A stretch of DNA of 64,000 nt. Origin: Marinospirillum alkaliphilum DSM 21637 (lineage in GTDB: Bacteria > Pseudomonadota > Gammaproteobacteria > Pseudomonadales > Halomonadaceae). Shown piece after piece: positions 7,971 through 18,082 of the stretch; the first letter of the stretch is position 1; every line of letters begins with the position of its first letter. The notes under the pieces were generated by a model, which was given only the letters and a program-made list of their open reading frames with translations, did no database searches and had not been told where the DNA came from. A program made the position numbers and the translations under genes. Location: positions 468,914-532,913 of the forward strand of contig NZ_FPJW01000001.1 of assembly GCF_900119735.1 (NCBI RefSeq). The letters run 5' to 3'.

Positions 7971-10900
7971 TCACGCCAGTGCATCCAGTAACTGTTGCAG
8001 TGCGGTGAAACATTTTTCGGCATCTTCCATGCTGCGAGTGAATTTTAATGCCTGAGCGCCATCCAGCCGGTAGACCTGAGGTTGACGCTGCACCAGTTGC
8101 ACCAGCTTGATGGGTTCCACCCGGGTCTGGCTGCTGAAATGCAGTACCCCCTTGTCCTTGCCGGCGTCAATGCGCTGGATGCCCATGGCCTCAGCCTGAT
8201 GGCGCAGATCGGTCAGGCGAAACAGGTTTTTGGTGGCATCCGGCAGCAGACCAAAGCGGTCAATCATTTCCACCTGCAGCTCTTTTAATCCGGCCTTGTC
8301 ACGGGTGCTGGCAATGCGTTTGTAAAGCTGCAGGCGAGTATTCACATCCGGCAGATAGTCATCCGGAATCAGGGCAGGCAGGTGCAGATTGATTTCCGTA
8401 CCGCGCTGCAGTGGTAAATCCGGGTTGGGAGTTTTACCGCTGCGAATGGCTTTGACCGCTTCATCCAGCAGGTCCATGTAGAGTGAAAAACCAAGGCTTT
8501 CAATCTGCCCGCTCTGTTCTTCACCCAGCAACTCACCGGCCCCACGAATCTCCATGTCCTGTGAAGCCAGCACAAAACCGGAACCCAGATCTTCATTCAG
8601 GGCGATGGCTTCCAGGCGTTTCTCGGCTTCTGCTGTTGGTTTTTTGCCTTCCGGGGTCAGCAGGTAGGCATAAGCCTGGTGATGTGAGCGCCCGACTCGA
8701 CCACGCAACTGGTGCAGCTGAGCCAGACCAAACTTGTCAGCCCGCTCAATGATGATGGTGTTGGCGTTGGGAACGTCAATGCCGGTTTCGATGATGGTGG
8801 AACAGAGCAGCAGGTTAAAACGCTTGTGATAAAAGTCCTGCATCACTCGTTCCAGCTGACGCTCCGGCATCTGGCCATGAGCCACACCCAGGCGCACTTC
8901 CGGAATCAGTTCACGCAGCTTTTCAGCGGCATTTTCAATGGTGCTGACTTCATTGTGCAGGAAATACACCTGCCCGCCGCGCAGCAGCTCACGCAACACG
9001 GCTTCCTTGATGATGGCTTCATCCCGCTGGCGCACAAAGGTTTTTACCGACAGGCGACGAGCCGGAGGCGTGGCAATGATCGACAGGTCACGAATGCCGG
9101 ACATGGCCATGTTCAGTGTGCGCGGAATCGGCGTGGCGGTCAGAGACAGCAGATCCACGTTGGCGCGCAGGGCTTTTAACTGTTCTTTCTGGCGCACACC
9201 AAAACGGTGTTCTTCATCAATGATGACCAACCCCAGGTCCTGGAATTTCACCGAGGACTGCAGCAGCTTGTGGGTGCCGATCAGGATGTCCACCTTGCCT
9301 TCTTCCAGGCGCTGAATGCAGACTTCCTGTTCCTTTGCCGAACGAAAGCGCGACAGCAGCTCCACATTCACCGGCCAGTCGGCAAAACGGTCACGAAAGT
9401 TCTCGAAATGCTGCTGGGCCAGCAGGGTGGTGGGCACCAGCACTGCCACCTGCTTCTGGCCGTGCACGGCAATAAAGGCCGCACGCATCGCCACTTCGGT
9501 CTTGCCGAAACCGACATCACCACAGACCACCCGATCCATTGGGCGGGTGCGGCACATGTCCTGGATCACCGCGTTGATGGCCAGTTGCTGGTCAACGGTT
9601 TCTTCAAAGGGAAAACCGGCACTGAACTGTTCCCAGGCGGTTTCATCCAGCGTGAAGGCATGGCCTTTCTGGGCTTCACGGCGGGCATAGATGTCCAGCA
9701 GTTCAGCCGCTGTGTCACGGATTTTTTCAGCTGCTTTACGACGCTGTTTATCCCATTGATCGGAACCCAGTCGGTGCAGTGGTGCCACCTCATCACTGGT
9801 ACCACTGTAACGACTGATGCGATCCAGTGACGCCACCGGCACATACAGGCTGGCATTGTCGGCATACACCAGCTTCAGGAATTCCTGGGTCTGGCCACCG
9901 GCACTGAGGGTTTCCAGTCCCATGTAACGACCAACACCATGATCGATGTGCACCACCGGTGCGCCGGGCGTCAGCTCAGTCAGACTGCGAAAGGCCAGCT
10001 CCTGATTCACGGCTGCAGTCTGGCGGCGGCGGCGCTGCATGATGCGCTCACCGAACAGGATGGACTCGGTGACCAGCAGCAACTGGGGTTGCTGAATGTA
10101 CAGGCCGCGATCCAGGGGTGCCAGGGTCAGGGCCAGGCGTGGGCGCTCGGTGACAAAGGCGGGCCAGTCAGCCACATCCACCGGTTGCAGATCATGGCGA
10201 CCGAGCAGTTCCAGCAGGGCTTCACGACGACCGCGAGACTCGGCAGTTAGCAGGATGCTGGCCTCCGGGTGTTGTGCCATGAAGTCCTGCAGGGCACCCA
10301 GTGGACGGGGTGACTTGGCCGCTACTGCCAGCTCAGGCAGCGGCAGCGCAGGCATGGTGACATCACCGGACAGGCTGGTGTCACTGGCACCGGCATGGAG
10401 TTCAATGCGGGCAAAGGCATTGCGTTCGCGGTTCAGCTGCTCCAGCGGCAGATAGAGTTCAGTCGGGGCCAGGCAGGGGTGCTGTACATCATGGCGCAGG
10501 CTTTCGTAGCGCCGCTGGATTTCATCCCAGTAGTGGCTGGCGGCCTGCTGGATATTCCCCTGTTCAGCAATCAGGCTGGCGTCCGGCAGGTAATCAAACA
10601 GGGTGGCGGTGTGACTGAAAAACAGCGGCATCAGGAATTCCAGTCCCGGTGTCACACGGCCCTTCAAAGTGTCCTGGTACAGGTCGCAGCGAGACAGATC
10701 CACATCAAAGCGGGTCTGAAATTCAGTGCGAAAATGTTTGAGTGCCGCTTCGGTCAGAGCAAATTCATGGGCGGGCAGCAATGAAATGCGCTCTGCCTTT
10801 TCTTCGGTGCGCTGGGTTTCCGGATTAAAAAACCTCAGTGACTCTATCTCGTCATCAAACAGCTCAATGCGAATCGGCTGCTCACAGCCCATCGGGAACA

Positions 10901-11426
10901 GGTCCAGCAAACCACCCCGCACGGCAAACTCACCGTGTTCGTACACCGTGTCCACATTGCGGTAACCGGCTTCTTCCAACTGGCGTCGGAAACCATGCAG
11001 ATCGAGGCGTTGGCCGGGTTGCAGATCCAGTGCATGGCTGGCCACAAAATCCGCTGGTGGCAGGCGTTGCATCAGGGTGGTGACCGGTACCACCAGTAAT
11101 CCCTGTTTCTGGGTGGGCAGAGCCAGCAGGGTTTTCAGGCGTTCTGAAACGATGTCCTGGTGGGGTGAAAAGCGGTCATAGGGCAACACTTCCCAGTCCG
11201 GCAGGCTGAATACCGGCAGTTGATCACCGGCAAAAAAACGCAGTTCATCCACCAGTTGCTGAGCACTGCTGCTGTCCGGGCAAACCACTAACAGTGGTGC
11301 ATCCAGTGCCGCAGCGGCTTCAGTCAATGCCAGTGCCCCGGCTGCATCTGGAAGCTGCAGCCAGCGTTGTAAAAAGCCGGGTTTACGGGGCAGGGAGGCA
11401 GATAAAAGTTGTGGAGCAGCTGGCAT
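7971..11426 (-). CDS. mfd: Transcription-repair coupling factor Mfd
   Basis: This 1151-residue protein matches the family length. It displaces stalled RNA polymerase and recruits UvrA to the lesion. Seen in order are the UvrB-like N-terminal region (YDRFSPHQDIVSERL), the RNA polymerase interaction domain (VVHIDHGVGRYMGLE), and the RecG-like translocase with Walker A VCGDVGFGKTEVAMRAA, DEEH box and SLTATPIPRTL. The TRG motif and a C-terminal D7 domain follow. It starts with ATG at 11426, back to back with gap. No truncation is seen. Confidence 0.96.
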   Translation of the reverse strand: MPAAPQLLSASLPRKPGFLQRWLQLPDAAGALALTEAAAALDAPLLVVCPDSSSAQQLVDELRFFAGDQLPVFSLPDWEVLPYDRFSPHQDIVSERLKTLLALPTQKQGLLVVPVTTLMQRLPPADFVASHALDLQPGQRLDLHGFRRQLEEAGYRNVDTVYEHGEFAVRGGLLDLFPMGCEQPIRIELFDDEIESLRFFNPETQRTEEKAERISLLPAHEFALTEAALKHFRTEFQTRFDVDLSRCDLYQDTLKGRVTPGLEFLMPLFFSHTATLFDYLPDASLIAEQGNIQQAASHYWDEIQRRYESLRHDVQHPCLAPTELYLPLEQLNRERNAFARIELHAGASDTSLSGDVTMPALPLPELAVAAKSPRPLGALQDFMAQHPEASILLTAESRGRREALLELLGRHDLQPVDVADWPAFVTERPRLALTLAPLDRGLYIQQPQLLLVTESILFGERIMQRRRRQTAAVNQELAFRSLTELTPGAPVVHIDHGVGRYMGLETLSAGGQTQEFLKLVYADNASLYVPVASLDRISRYSGTSDEVAPLHRLGSDQWDKQRRKAAEKIRDTAAELLDIYARREAQKGHAFTLDETAWEQFSAGFPFEETVDQQLAINAVIQDMCRTRPMDRVVCGDVGFGKTEVAMRAAFIAVHGQKQVAVLVPTTLLAQQHFENFRDRFADWPVNVELLSRFRSAKEQEVCIQRLEEGKVDILIGTHKLLQSSVKFQDLGLVIIDEEHRFGVRQKEQLKALRANVDLLSLTATPIPRTLNMAMSGIRDLSIIATPPARRLSVKTFVRQRDEAIIKEAVLRELLRGGQVYFLHNEVSTIENAAEKLRELIPEVRLGVAHGQMPERQLERVMQDFYHKRFNLLLCSTIIETGIDVPNANTIIIERADKFGLAQLHQLRGRVGRSHHQAYAYLLTPEGKKPTAEAEKRLEAIALNEDLGSGFVLASQDMEIRGAGELLGEEQSGQIESLGFSLYMDLLDEAVKAIRSGKTPNPDLPLQRGTEINLHLPALIPDDYLPDVNTRLQLYKRIASTRDKAGLKELQVEMIDRFGLLPDATKNLFRLTDLRHQAEAMGIQRIDAGKDKGVLHFSSQTRVEPIKLVQLVQRQPQVYRLDGAQALKFTRSMEDAEKCFTALQQLLDALA

Positions 11427-11533
11427 GGATGTGGGTCACTTGAAATCGGCAAAAACCGGATGATACCAGCCTGTTGCACAGGACAAAATGTCTGCGTCAC
11501 TCCAAAGTATAAAGGTGTCAGTGGGTGACTGAT

Positions 11534-11562
11534 TTGCCTGCTTTGCCTTCAGCAAGCATAAT
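11534..11562 (+). promoter_or_regulatory. Candidate sigma-70 promoter of gap
   Basis: TTGCCT (11534-11539) and CATAAT (11557-11562) are separated by 17 bases in the mfd-gap divergent region. Transcription would start near 11569, giving a leader of about 90 bases before the GTG start. Both boxes are one or two bases off consensus. Confidence 0.4.
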
Positions 11563-11660
11563 AGCGCCCAAAAAATGGGTACCTGGTCTTCAATGAATCG
11601 CCCAGTGTGAACCTGAAAAGCCGTGCAAAAGTATTAATCAATCAATGAGAGGCAGCCCCC

Positions 11661-13118
11661 GTGACTGACACTAAACTGGATTCCTACTTCGAAGACTGGC
11701 AAGAGCGTGAATCCACTGCTGAAGCCATGATCCCGATGATTGGACGCCTGTACCGCAAATACAATGTGGTCACCTCCATCTTCGGTCGTGCACTGGTGAA
11801 TCGTTCCGCCATCCGCATTCTGAAGGATCACCGTTTTGTGCGTCAGGTGGAAGGTGACGAGCTGGATGTGCGTGACAGCCATCTGCTGCTGGAAACACTG
11901 CTGAAACTCAAGCCTGCTCCCGCTCACGTGGATATCGGCAAGCTGGCTGCCAAATTCCGCAAGCAGGGCGGTGGCGACATGGAAGCCTTCCTGCAGGCTG
12001 AAATGGGTTCAATTCTGGGTAAGCACAAGGATGCTGATCTGGGTGGTGAACCAAAAGACGTGGTGCTCTACGGTTTTGGTCGCATCGGTCGTCTGGTCGC
12101 GCGCATCCTGATTGAAAAAGCCGGTGGCGGTAGCCTGCTGCGCTTGCGTGCTGTGGTCGTGCGTGGCGGCAAGGATGGTGACCTGGAAAAGCGTGCCAGT
12201 CTGCTGCGTCGTGACTCGGTACATGGCCCGTTCAATGGCACCATTTCCATCGATAGCGAAAATAAGGCACTGATTGTCAACGGTAACTACATCCAGTTCA
12301 TCTATGCCAATTCACCCGAAGAGGTTGATTACACCAAATACGGCATCAGCAATGCCCTGGTGGTCGATAACACTGGTATCTGGCGTGATGAAAAAGGCCT
12401 CAGTCAACACCTGGCCTGTCCGGGTGCTGCCCGTGCGCTGTTGACTGCGCCGGGCAAGGGTGACATCAAGAACATTGTTTATGGCATCAATGACAAGACA
12501 CTGACGGATGATGACAAGATCATCTCTGCAGCGTCCTGTACCACTAACGCCATCGTGCCGGTATTAAAAGCAGTGAATGACAAGTTCGGTGTGGTCAGTG
12601 GTCACGTGGAAACCGTGCATGCTTACACCAACGACCAGAACCTGATCGACAACTTCCACAAGGGAGATCGCCGTGGTCGTTCTGCTGCCATGAACATGGT
12701 GTTGACCGAAACCGGCGCAGCAAAAGCGGTTGCCAAGGCACTGCCGGAACTGGCTGGCAAACTGACCGGCAACGCCATTCGTGTGCCGATCCCCAACGTT
12801 TCCATGGCGATCCTGAATCTGACCCTGAATCAGGAGACCAGTGTTGAAGAGTTGAACAACTACCTGAGCTGGACCGCCCTCTACTCACCGATGCAAAAAC
12901 AGATCGACTTTGTTGAGTCTGCAGAAGTGGTGTCCTCGGACTTTGTTGGCAACCGTCACGCCGGCATTGTGGATGGCAAGGCCACCATCGTCAGTGGCAA
13001 ACAGGCTGTTCTCTACGTATGGTATGACAACGAGTTCGGTTACAGCTGTCAGGTGGTGCGTATCCTGCAGGATATTGCCAACGTGAAGTTCCCCTACTTC
13101 CCGGCTGATCGCGACTGA
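11661..13118 (+). CDS. gap: Glyceraldehyde-3-phosphate dehydrogenase, long form
   Basis: This 485-residue protein contains a full GAPDH: the nucleotide-binding stretch VVLYGFGRIGRLVARIL (about residue 134) and the catalytic cysteine in SAASCTTNAIVPV. Classical GAPDH is about 335 residues; the extra 130 or so residues are an N-terminal extension before the Rossmann fold. Long forms of this kind occur in Pseudomonas and relatives, next to mfd and nqr. It oxidises glyceraldehyde-3-phosphate to 1,3-bisphosphoglycerate; whether it serves glycolysis or gluconeogenesis is not visible. The start is GTG with GAGAGGCAG upstream. Confidence 0.9.
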   Translation: MTDTKLDSYFEDWQERESTAEAMIPMIGRLYRKYNVVTSIFGRALVNRSAIRILKDHRFVRQVEGDELDVRDSHLLLETLLKLKPAPAHVDIGKLAAKFRKQGGGDMEAFLQAEMGSILGKHKDADLGGEPKDVVLYGFGRIGRLVARILIEKAGGGSLLRLRAVVVRGGKDGDLEKRASLLRRDSVHGPFNGTISIDSENKALIVNGNYIQFIYANSPEEVDYTKYGISNALVVDNTGIWRDEKGLSQHLACPGAARALLTAPGKGDIKNIVYGINDKTLTDDDKIISAASCTTNAIVPVLKAVNDKFGVVSGHVETVHAYTNDQNLIDNFHKGDRRGRSAAMNMVLTETGAAKAVAKALPELAGKLTGNAIRVPIPNVSMAILNLTLNQETSVEELNNYLSWTALYSPMQKQIDFVESAEVVSSDFVGNRHAGIVDGKATIVSGKQAVLYVWYDNEFGYSCQVVRILQDIANVKFPYFPADRD

Positions 13119-13136
13119 CCCTTCGGTCATACTGAT

Positions 13137-13172
13137 AAAAGGCTGTAAGCTTTTGGCTTACAGCCTTTTTTT
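13137..13172 (+). terminator. Intrinsic terminator of gap
   Basis: A perfect 10-bp stem (GGCTGTAAGC at 13141-13150, GCTTACAGCC at 13156-13165) with loop TTTTG is followed by seven T residues and preceded by AAAA. It ends the gap transcript and isolates the nqr operon. Confidence 0.9.
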
Positions 13173-13228
13173 ATCTGTTTCAGGTCAAATGATCCTTGAG
13201 TTGAGTAGCCATCAGGGGGCAGGGTCTT

Positions 13229-13422
13229 TATAATGCTCCCAATTTTATGACCCATCCGCTGCGACAAATGGACGCGGAAAAAACGGGTCAGCGAATACTT
13301 CAAGTCCTGCAGGGTGGTGCAGACAACCGCCGAGCAAGCTGCAGGGCGAGACACGATTTTTTTGATGTAAAACCTTAGCTTTAAAAAGCTGTGTCTTTAA
13401 ACTTGGTGATTGGGCGAGACCT
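13229..13422 (+). promoter_or_regulatory. nqr operon promoter -10 and structured leader
   Basis: The 304-base gap between gap and nqrA holds, after the terminator, a perfect TATAAT at 13229-13234 without a convincing -35 box. A leader of about 180 bases follows. It has a nested inverted repeat (TGACCC at 13248-13253 with GGGTCA at 13285-13290, and CCGC/GCGG inside). A short AGCTTT/AAAGCT hairpin lies near 13377-13390. The 9-base direct repeat GGGCGAGAC occurs at 13344-13352 and again at 13412-13420, just before the nqrA start. The leader could be an RNA control element, but no known family was identified by eye. Confidence 0.35.
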
Positions 13423-14784
13423 ATGATTAAAATCAAGCGTGGCCTTGATCTACCCATCGCCGGCGCACCGCAGCAGTCCATCTCGGACGGCAAGGCAGTG
13501 CGCTCAGTTGCAGTCCTTGGACCTGACTATGTCGGCATGAAGCCGACCATGGCAGTCCAGGAAGGTGACGAGGTGAAACTGGGTCAGATCCTTTTTACGG
13601 ACAAAAAAACCGCAGGTGTGCAGTACACGGCACCCGCAGCAGGCAAGGTGGTAGCCATCAATCGTGGTCACCGTCGCGCACTGCAGTCCGTAGTGATTGA
13701 AGTAGCGGAGCAGGAAACAGCTGTTGAGTTCACCGCTTATGGTGAAAGTCAGCTGGATGGCCTGAATCGCGAGCAAGTGCAGCAGCAGTTGGTTGACTCC
13801 GGCTTGTGGACTGCCTTCAGAACCCGGCCTTTCAGTCGTGTTCCAGCGCTGGATGCCAAACCCAGCTCGGTGTTTGTCACCGCGATTGATACCCACCCCC
13901 TGGCTGCTGATCCGGCAGTCATCATTGCCGAACAGAAAGAAGCCTTCCTGGCCGGTCTGAAGGTGGTCAGCAAGCTGACCGAAGGCAAGACCTTCATCTG
14001 TAAAAAAACCGGCGCTGATCTTCCGGTAATCACCGGCGGCTCTTTTGAAGTAGCCGAGTTTGAAGGTGTGCACCCTGCTGGTCTGGTCGGTACCCACATT
14101 CATTTCCTTGATCCGGTCAGTGCCAAGAAACAAGTTTGGCACCTGGGCTATCAGGACGTGATTGCTGTCGGTCACCTGTTCCTGACCGGTAAGCTGAATC
14201 CTTCCCGTGTGGTGGCCATTGCTGGTCCGCTGGTTAAAGAGCCGCGCCTGGTTCGTACCCGTGTCGGCGCTGATCTGAATGATCTGCTGGCTGGTGAAGT
14301 GAATGCCCCCAATGGCACTCAGCTGATTTCCGGTTCTGTCTTTGGTGGCCGTGCTGCCAATGGACCGCTGGCTTATCTGGGTCGTTACCACAATCAGGTT
14401 TCGGTGCTGGCAGACGGCAGCAACCGTCAGTTCCTCGGCTGGTTGTCTCCAGGTCTGCCGGGCAGCAACCGTCACTCGGTGATGGGCATCTACCTGTCCA
14501 GCTTCTTTGGTCTGGGTCAGCGTTTTGCGCCGAATACCTCTACCAACGGCTCCGAGCGGGCCATGGTACCGGTAGGCGCTTACGAAAAAGTCATGCCGCT
14601 GGATATTCTGCCCACGCAGCTGCTGCGCACACTGATTGTTGGTGATGTGGAAGTGGCCATGCAGCTGGGTTGTCTGGAGCTGGATGAAGAGGACCTGGCC
14701 CTGTGCACCTACGTGTGTCCTGGCAAGTATGAATACGGTCCGATCCTGCGTGACAACCTGACGCTGATCGAGAAAGAGGGCTGA
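13423..14784 (+). CDS. nqrA: Na+-translocating NADH:quinone reductase subunit A
   Basis: This 453-residue protein starts [14 protein letters not shown], the standard NqrA opening, and continues with the biotin-carrier-like fold and [12 protein letters not shown]. NqrA is the cytoplasm-facing peripheral subunit at the quinone-binding side of the Na+ pump. It is first in a tight operon whose next start overlaps its stop, and it matches the usual length of about 445-450. Confidence 0.96.
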   Translation: MIKIKRGLDLPIAGAPQQSISDGKAVRSVAVLGPDYVGMKPTMAVQEGDEVKLGQILFTDKKTAGVQYTAPAAGKVVAINRGHRRALQSVVIEVAEQETAVEFTAYGESQLDGLNREQVQQQLVDSGLWTAFRTRPFSRVPALDAKPSSVFVTAIDTHPLAADPAVIIAEQKEAFLAGLKVVSKLTEGKTFICKKTGADLPVITGGSFEVAEFEGVHPAGLVGTHIHFLDPVSAKKQVWHLGYQDVIAVGHLFLTGKLNPSRVVAIAGPLVKEPRLVRTRVGADLNDLLAGEVNAPNGTQLISGSVFGGRAANGPLAYLGRYHNQVSVLADGSNRQFLGWLSPGLPGSNRHSVMGIYLSSFFGLGQRFAPNTSTNGSERAMVPVGAYEKVMPLDILPTQLLRTLIVGDVEVAMQLGCLELDEEDLALCTYVCPGKYEYGPILRDNLTLIEKEG

Positions 14785-15995
14785 TGATGAAGGCTATACG
14801 TAAACTTCTGGACGCCATGGAGCCCCACTTCCACAAGGGTGGCAAGTACGAAAAGTGGTACGCGCTCTATGAAGCCGTTGATACCATTTTTTATTCTCCT
14901 CCGAGTGTGGCCAAAACCACTGCGTTTGTTCGTGATGGCGTGGATCTGAAGCGCATCATGATCACTGTGTGGTTCTGTACTTTCCCGGCCATGTTCTTCG
15001 GCATGTGGAATGCCGGTTACCACGCCAATACCGCCATTGATGCCGGTTTTGGTTCCCTGGGTGGCCTGCGTGAAAGCTTTGTAGTGCTGCTGGGTGCTGG
15101 TAGCTATGATCCAAACAGTATCTGGGACAACATCATCCACGGGGCAACCTACTTCATTCCCATTTATGCCGTGACCTTTATTGTCGGCGGTTTCTGGGAA
15201 GTGCTGTTTGCCATGCGTCGTGGCCATGAAGTCAACGAAGGTTTCTTTGTGACTTCCGTGCTGTTTGCACTGATTCTGCCGTCCACCATTCCCCTGTGGC
15301 AGGTTGCACTGGGCATCACCTTCGGTGTGGTGATTGGTAAGGAAATCTTCGGCGGTACTGGTAAGAACTTCCTGAACCCGGCACTGACTGGCCGTGCTTT
15401 CCTCTACTTTGCTTATCCGGCAGAAATTTCCGGTGATGCAGTGTGGGTTGCCGCTGACGGTTACACCGGTGCTACCGCACTGTCTGTTGCCTATCAGGAT
15501 GGCATGGCCAGCCTGCAGCAGCAGCTGAGCTGGTGGGATGCCTTCATTGGCGTGATGCCTGGCTCCATTGGTGAAACCTCCACCCTGGCAATCTTCATTG
15601 GTGGCGCAATCCTGTTGCTGACCCGCATTGCCTCCTGGCGCATCATGGCCGGTGTCATGCTCGGCATGGTATTCACCTCTACGCTGTTCAACATGATTGG
15701 TTCCGAAACCAACGCCATGTTTGCCATGCCCTGGTACTGGCATCTGGTGATCGGTGGGTTTGCCTTCGGCATGGTGTTCATGGCCACCGACCCGGTGTCT
15801 GCCTCCATGACCAATCAGGGCAAGCTGGTGTTCGGTGCACTGATCGGCATCATGACTGTGCTGATTCGTGTCATCAACCCGGCCTTCCCGGAAGGCATCA
15901 TGCTGGCCATTCTGTTTGCCAACCTGTTTGCACCGCTGATTGACAGTATGGTGGTGAAGGCAAACATCAAGCGGAGGATGCTGCGCAATGTCTAA
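14784..15995 (+). CDS. nqrB: Na+-translocating NADH:quinone reductase subunit B
   Basis: This 403-residue subunit has about ten membrane helices and forms the main Na+ path. The covalent FMN site is present as GYTGATALS, with the acceptor Thr at about residue 231 in TGAT. Translation can begin at either of two adjacent ATG codons (14784 or 14787), and the first overlaps the nqrA stop. FMN attachment here requires the flavin transferase ApbE, which is not encoded in this operon. Confidence 0.96.
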   Translation: MMKAIRKLLDAMEPHFHKGGKYEKWYALYEAVDTIFYSPPSVAKTTAFVRDGVDLKRIMITVWFCTFPAMFFGMWNAGYHANTAIDAGFGSLGGLRESFVVLLGAGSYDPNSIWDNIIHGATYFIPIYAVTFIVGGFWEVLFAMRRGHEVNEGFFVTSVLFALILPSTIPLWQVALGITFGVVIGKEIFGGTGKNFLNPALTGRAFLYFAYPAEISGDAVWVAADGYTGATALSVAYQDGMASLQQQLSWWDAFIGVMPGSIGETSTLAIFIGGAILLLTRIASWRIMAGVMLGMVFTSTLFNMIGSETNAMFAMPWYWHLVIGGFAFGMVFMATDPVSASMTNQGKLVFGALIGIMTVLIRVINPAFPEGIMLAILFANLFAPLIDSMVVKANIKRRMLRNV

Positions 15996-16752
15996 GAGCA
16001 ATGATTCAATCAAAAAGACTCTGACCGTTGCTTTCCTGCTGTGTTTGGTCTGTTCGGTCATCGTCTCTGGCGCTGCCGTGGCTCTCAAGCCGCTGCAAGT
16101 TGCCAACCAGGAACATGATCGCCGCACCAACATTCTGGTGGCTGCCGGTCTGATTCAGCCGCGTGAAGCAACCCGCGAGCGCGTCAACGCTGAGTTTGAC
16201 AAGATTCAGGTGAAGGTTGTTGACCTGCGTACCGGCCAATATGTTGACCATATCAATCCTAACGAGTTTGATCAGCTGCGTGCAGCCGCTGAGCCTGCCA
16301 CTTCAGAGCGTCTGGCTGTAGATCCAGCGGGTATTCGCCGTCTGGAACACTATGGTCTGGTGTACCTGGTGGGTGATGTGGACAATCCTGATCGCATCAT
16401 CATTCCAGTACGTGGTTCTGGTCTGTGGTCCACCCTCTATGGCTTCCTGGCCCTGGAAGGTGATGGCTCTACCATTGCTGGCCTGGGTTTCTATCAGCAT
16501 GCTGAAACCCCCGGCCTGGGTGGTGAAGTGGACAACGCTAACTGGAAAGCCCAGTGGCCCGGCAAGCGTGTTTTTGCTGAGGATTCCATGCAACCCCGTC
16601 TGGGTCTGGCCAGTAATCCGGATCCGGATCACCAGGTGGATACCCTGGCCGGTGCGACCCTGACTGCGCGTGGTGTAACCAACCTGCTGCAGTTCTGGAC
16701 CGGTGAGCGTGGCTACGGACCTTTCCTGGCTAAATTTCGGCAGGGAGTCTAA
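15988..16752 (+). CDS. nqrC: Na+-translocating NADH:quinone reductase subunit C
   Basis: This 254-residue protein has an N-terminal membrane anchor (about residues 11-31) and a periplasmic FMN-binding domain. The covalent FMN site is the AGAT motif in [11 protein letters not shown], acceptor Thr about residue 224. The [18 protein letters not shown] block is typical. It overlaps nqrB by eight bases. Confidence 0.96.
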   Translation: MSKSNDSIKKTLTVAFLLCLVCSVIVSGAAVALKPLQVANQEHDRRTNILVAAGLIQPREATRERVNAEFDKIQVKVVDLRTGQYVDHINPNEFDQLRAAAEPATSERLAVDPAGIRRLEHYGLVYLVGDVDNPDRIIIPVRGSGLWSTLYGFLALEGDGSTIAGLGFYQHAETPGLGGEVDNANWKAQWPGKRVFAEDSMQPRLGLASNPDPDHQVDTLAGATLTARGVTNLLQFWTGERGYGPFLAKFRQGV

Positions 16753-16754
16753 TC

Positions 16755-17423
16755 ATGGCAACTGAAACTCCGAAAACAGTTCTGATCAATCCGGTGTTCA
16801 AGAACAACCCCATTGCCCTTCAGGTACTGGGTGTATGTTCTGCACTGGCAGTGACCACCAGCATGAGTGTTGCGCTGGTCATGACCTTTGCGGTTATTTT
16901 TGTAACAGCTTTCTCCAACTTGTCGGTATCGCTGATCCGGAATCACATTCCCACCAGCATCCGTATTATTGTGCAGATGACCATCATTGCTTCGCTGGTT
17001 ATTCTGGTTGACCAGGTGCTCAAGGCTTTTGCTTATGACATCAGTCGCCAGTTGTCAGTGTTTGTGGGTCTGATCATCACCAACTGTATTGTTATGGGGC
17101 GCGCAGAAGCCTATGCCATGAAAAATGGTCCGGGCATGAGCTTCATGGATGGTATTGGTAATGGTCTGGGCTACGGCATGGTGTTGTTGGTCGTGGGCTT
17201 CTTCCGTGAACTCTTTGGTGCCGGCAGTCTGTTTGGCATCCAGATTCTGGAACTGTCCAAAGATGGCGGTTGGTATGTGGCTAACGGCATGATGCTGCTG
17301 CCACCTTCTGCCTTCTTCATCATTGGTCTGATGATCTGGGCCATTCGCTCCTGGTATCCGGAGCAGAATGAAGTGCCAGAGTTCAAGATCACCCACAACA
17401 CCAAACCCGGGGAGGCGATGTAA
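16755..17423 (+). CDS. nqrD: Na+-translocating NADH:quinone reductase subunit D
   Basis: This 222-residue integral membrane subunit has about six helices. It carries the conserved cysteine of the intramembrane iron site in [13 protein letters not shown] (about residue 110). NqrD and NqrE are antiparallel homologues that together hold the Fe centre between the membrane leaflets. It begins two bases after nqrC. Confidence 0.95.
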   Translation: MATETPKTVLINPVFKNNPIALQVLGVCSALAVTTSMSVALVMTFAVIFVTAFSNLSVSLIRNHIPTSIRIIVQMTIIASLVILVDQVLKAFAYDISRQLSVFVGLIITNCIVMGRAEAYAMKNGPGMSFMDGIGNGLGYGMVLLVVGFFRELFGAGSLFGIQILELSKDGGWYVANGMMLLPPSAFFIIGLMIWAIRSWYPEQNEVPEFKITHNTKPGEAM

Positions 17424-17426
17424 ATC

Positions 17427-18047
17427 ATGTTTGAACATTATCTGTCGCTGTTTATCTCGTCAGTGTTCGTGGAGAACATGGCACTGGCTTTCTTCCTGGG
17501 CATGTGTACCTTCCTGGCGGTATCCAAGAAGATTGATGCAGCCTTTGGTCTGGGTGTTGCGGTTGTGGTGGTGCTGGCCATCACCGTGCCGGTCAACAAC
17601 CTGATCTACAATGGCCTGCTGCGTGAAGGCGCACTGACCTGGACCGGCATTGCCGGTGCAGAAAACATTGACCTGTCCTTCCTGGGACTGCTGAGCTACA
17701 TCGGTGTTATCGCCGCGATGGTTCAGATTCTGGAAATGTTCCTGGATAAATACGTACCGGCGCTGTACAACGCCCTGGGTGTATTCCTGCCGCTGATCAC
17801 TGTGAACTGTGCCATTCTTGGTGCTTCCCTGTTCATGGTGGAGCGCGATTACAACCTTGGTGAGTCAGTGGTTTACGGTGCTGGTGCTGGCGTTGGCTGG
17901 GCTCTGGCAATCGTGGCTCTGGCCGGTATCCGCGAGAAACTGAAATACAGTGACGTCCCTGCGGGTCTGCAGGGTCTGGGCATCACCTTCATTGTGGTGG
18001 GCCTGATGTCTCTGGGCTTCATGTCTTTCTCCGGCGTGCAGCTGTAA
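17427..18047 (+). CDS. nqrE: Na+-translocating NADH:quinone reductase subunit E
   Basis: This 206-residue integral membrane subunit is homologous to NqrD. The conserved cysteine lies in [15 protein letters not shown] (about residue 127). It starts three bases after nqrD and completes the pseudo-symmetric iron-binding pair. Confidence 0.95.
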   Translation: MFEHYLSLFISSVFVENMALAFFLGMCTFLAVSKKIDAAFGLGVAVVVVLAITVPVNNLIYNGLLREGALTWTGIAGAENIDLSFLGLLSYIGVIAAMVQILEMFLDKYVPALYNALGVFLPLITVNCAILGASLFMVERDYNLGESVVYGAGAGVGWALAIVALAGIREKLKYSDVPAGLQGLGITFIVVGLMSLGFMSFSGVQL

Positions 18048-18082
18048 GCCGCTCATGAACAGGTTAAGGAAAGGGTATTAAC

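Noticed and set aside
13229-13422. A named Na+ riboswitch
   Set aside because: Hairpins are visible, but I could not match the conserved core of any known riboswitch by eye, so only a generic leader is reported.
13504-14475. A 323-codon minus-strand frame opposite nqrA
   Set aside because: Composition and full overlap with nqrA mark it as a shadow frame.
14709-16133. A 474-codon open frame on the minus strand opposite nqrB
   Set aside because: It is rich in His, Gln and Thr, has no domain, and lies exactly over the well-supported nqrB gene; it is the mirror of that gene's codon pattern.
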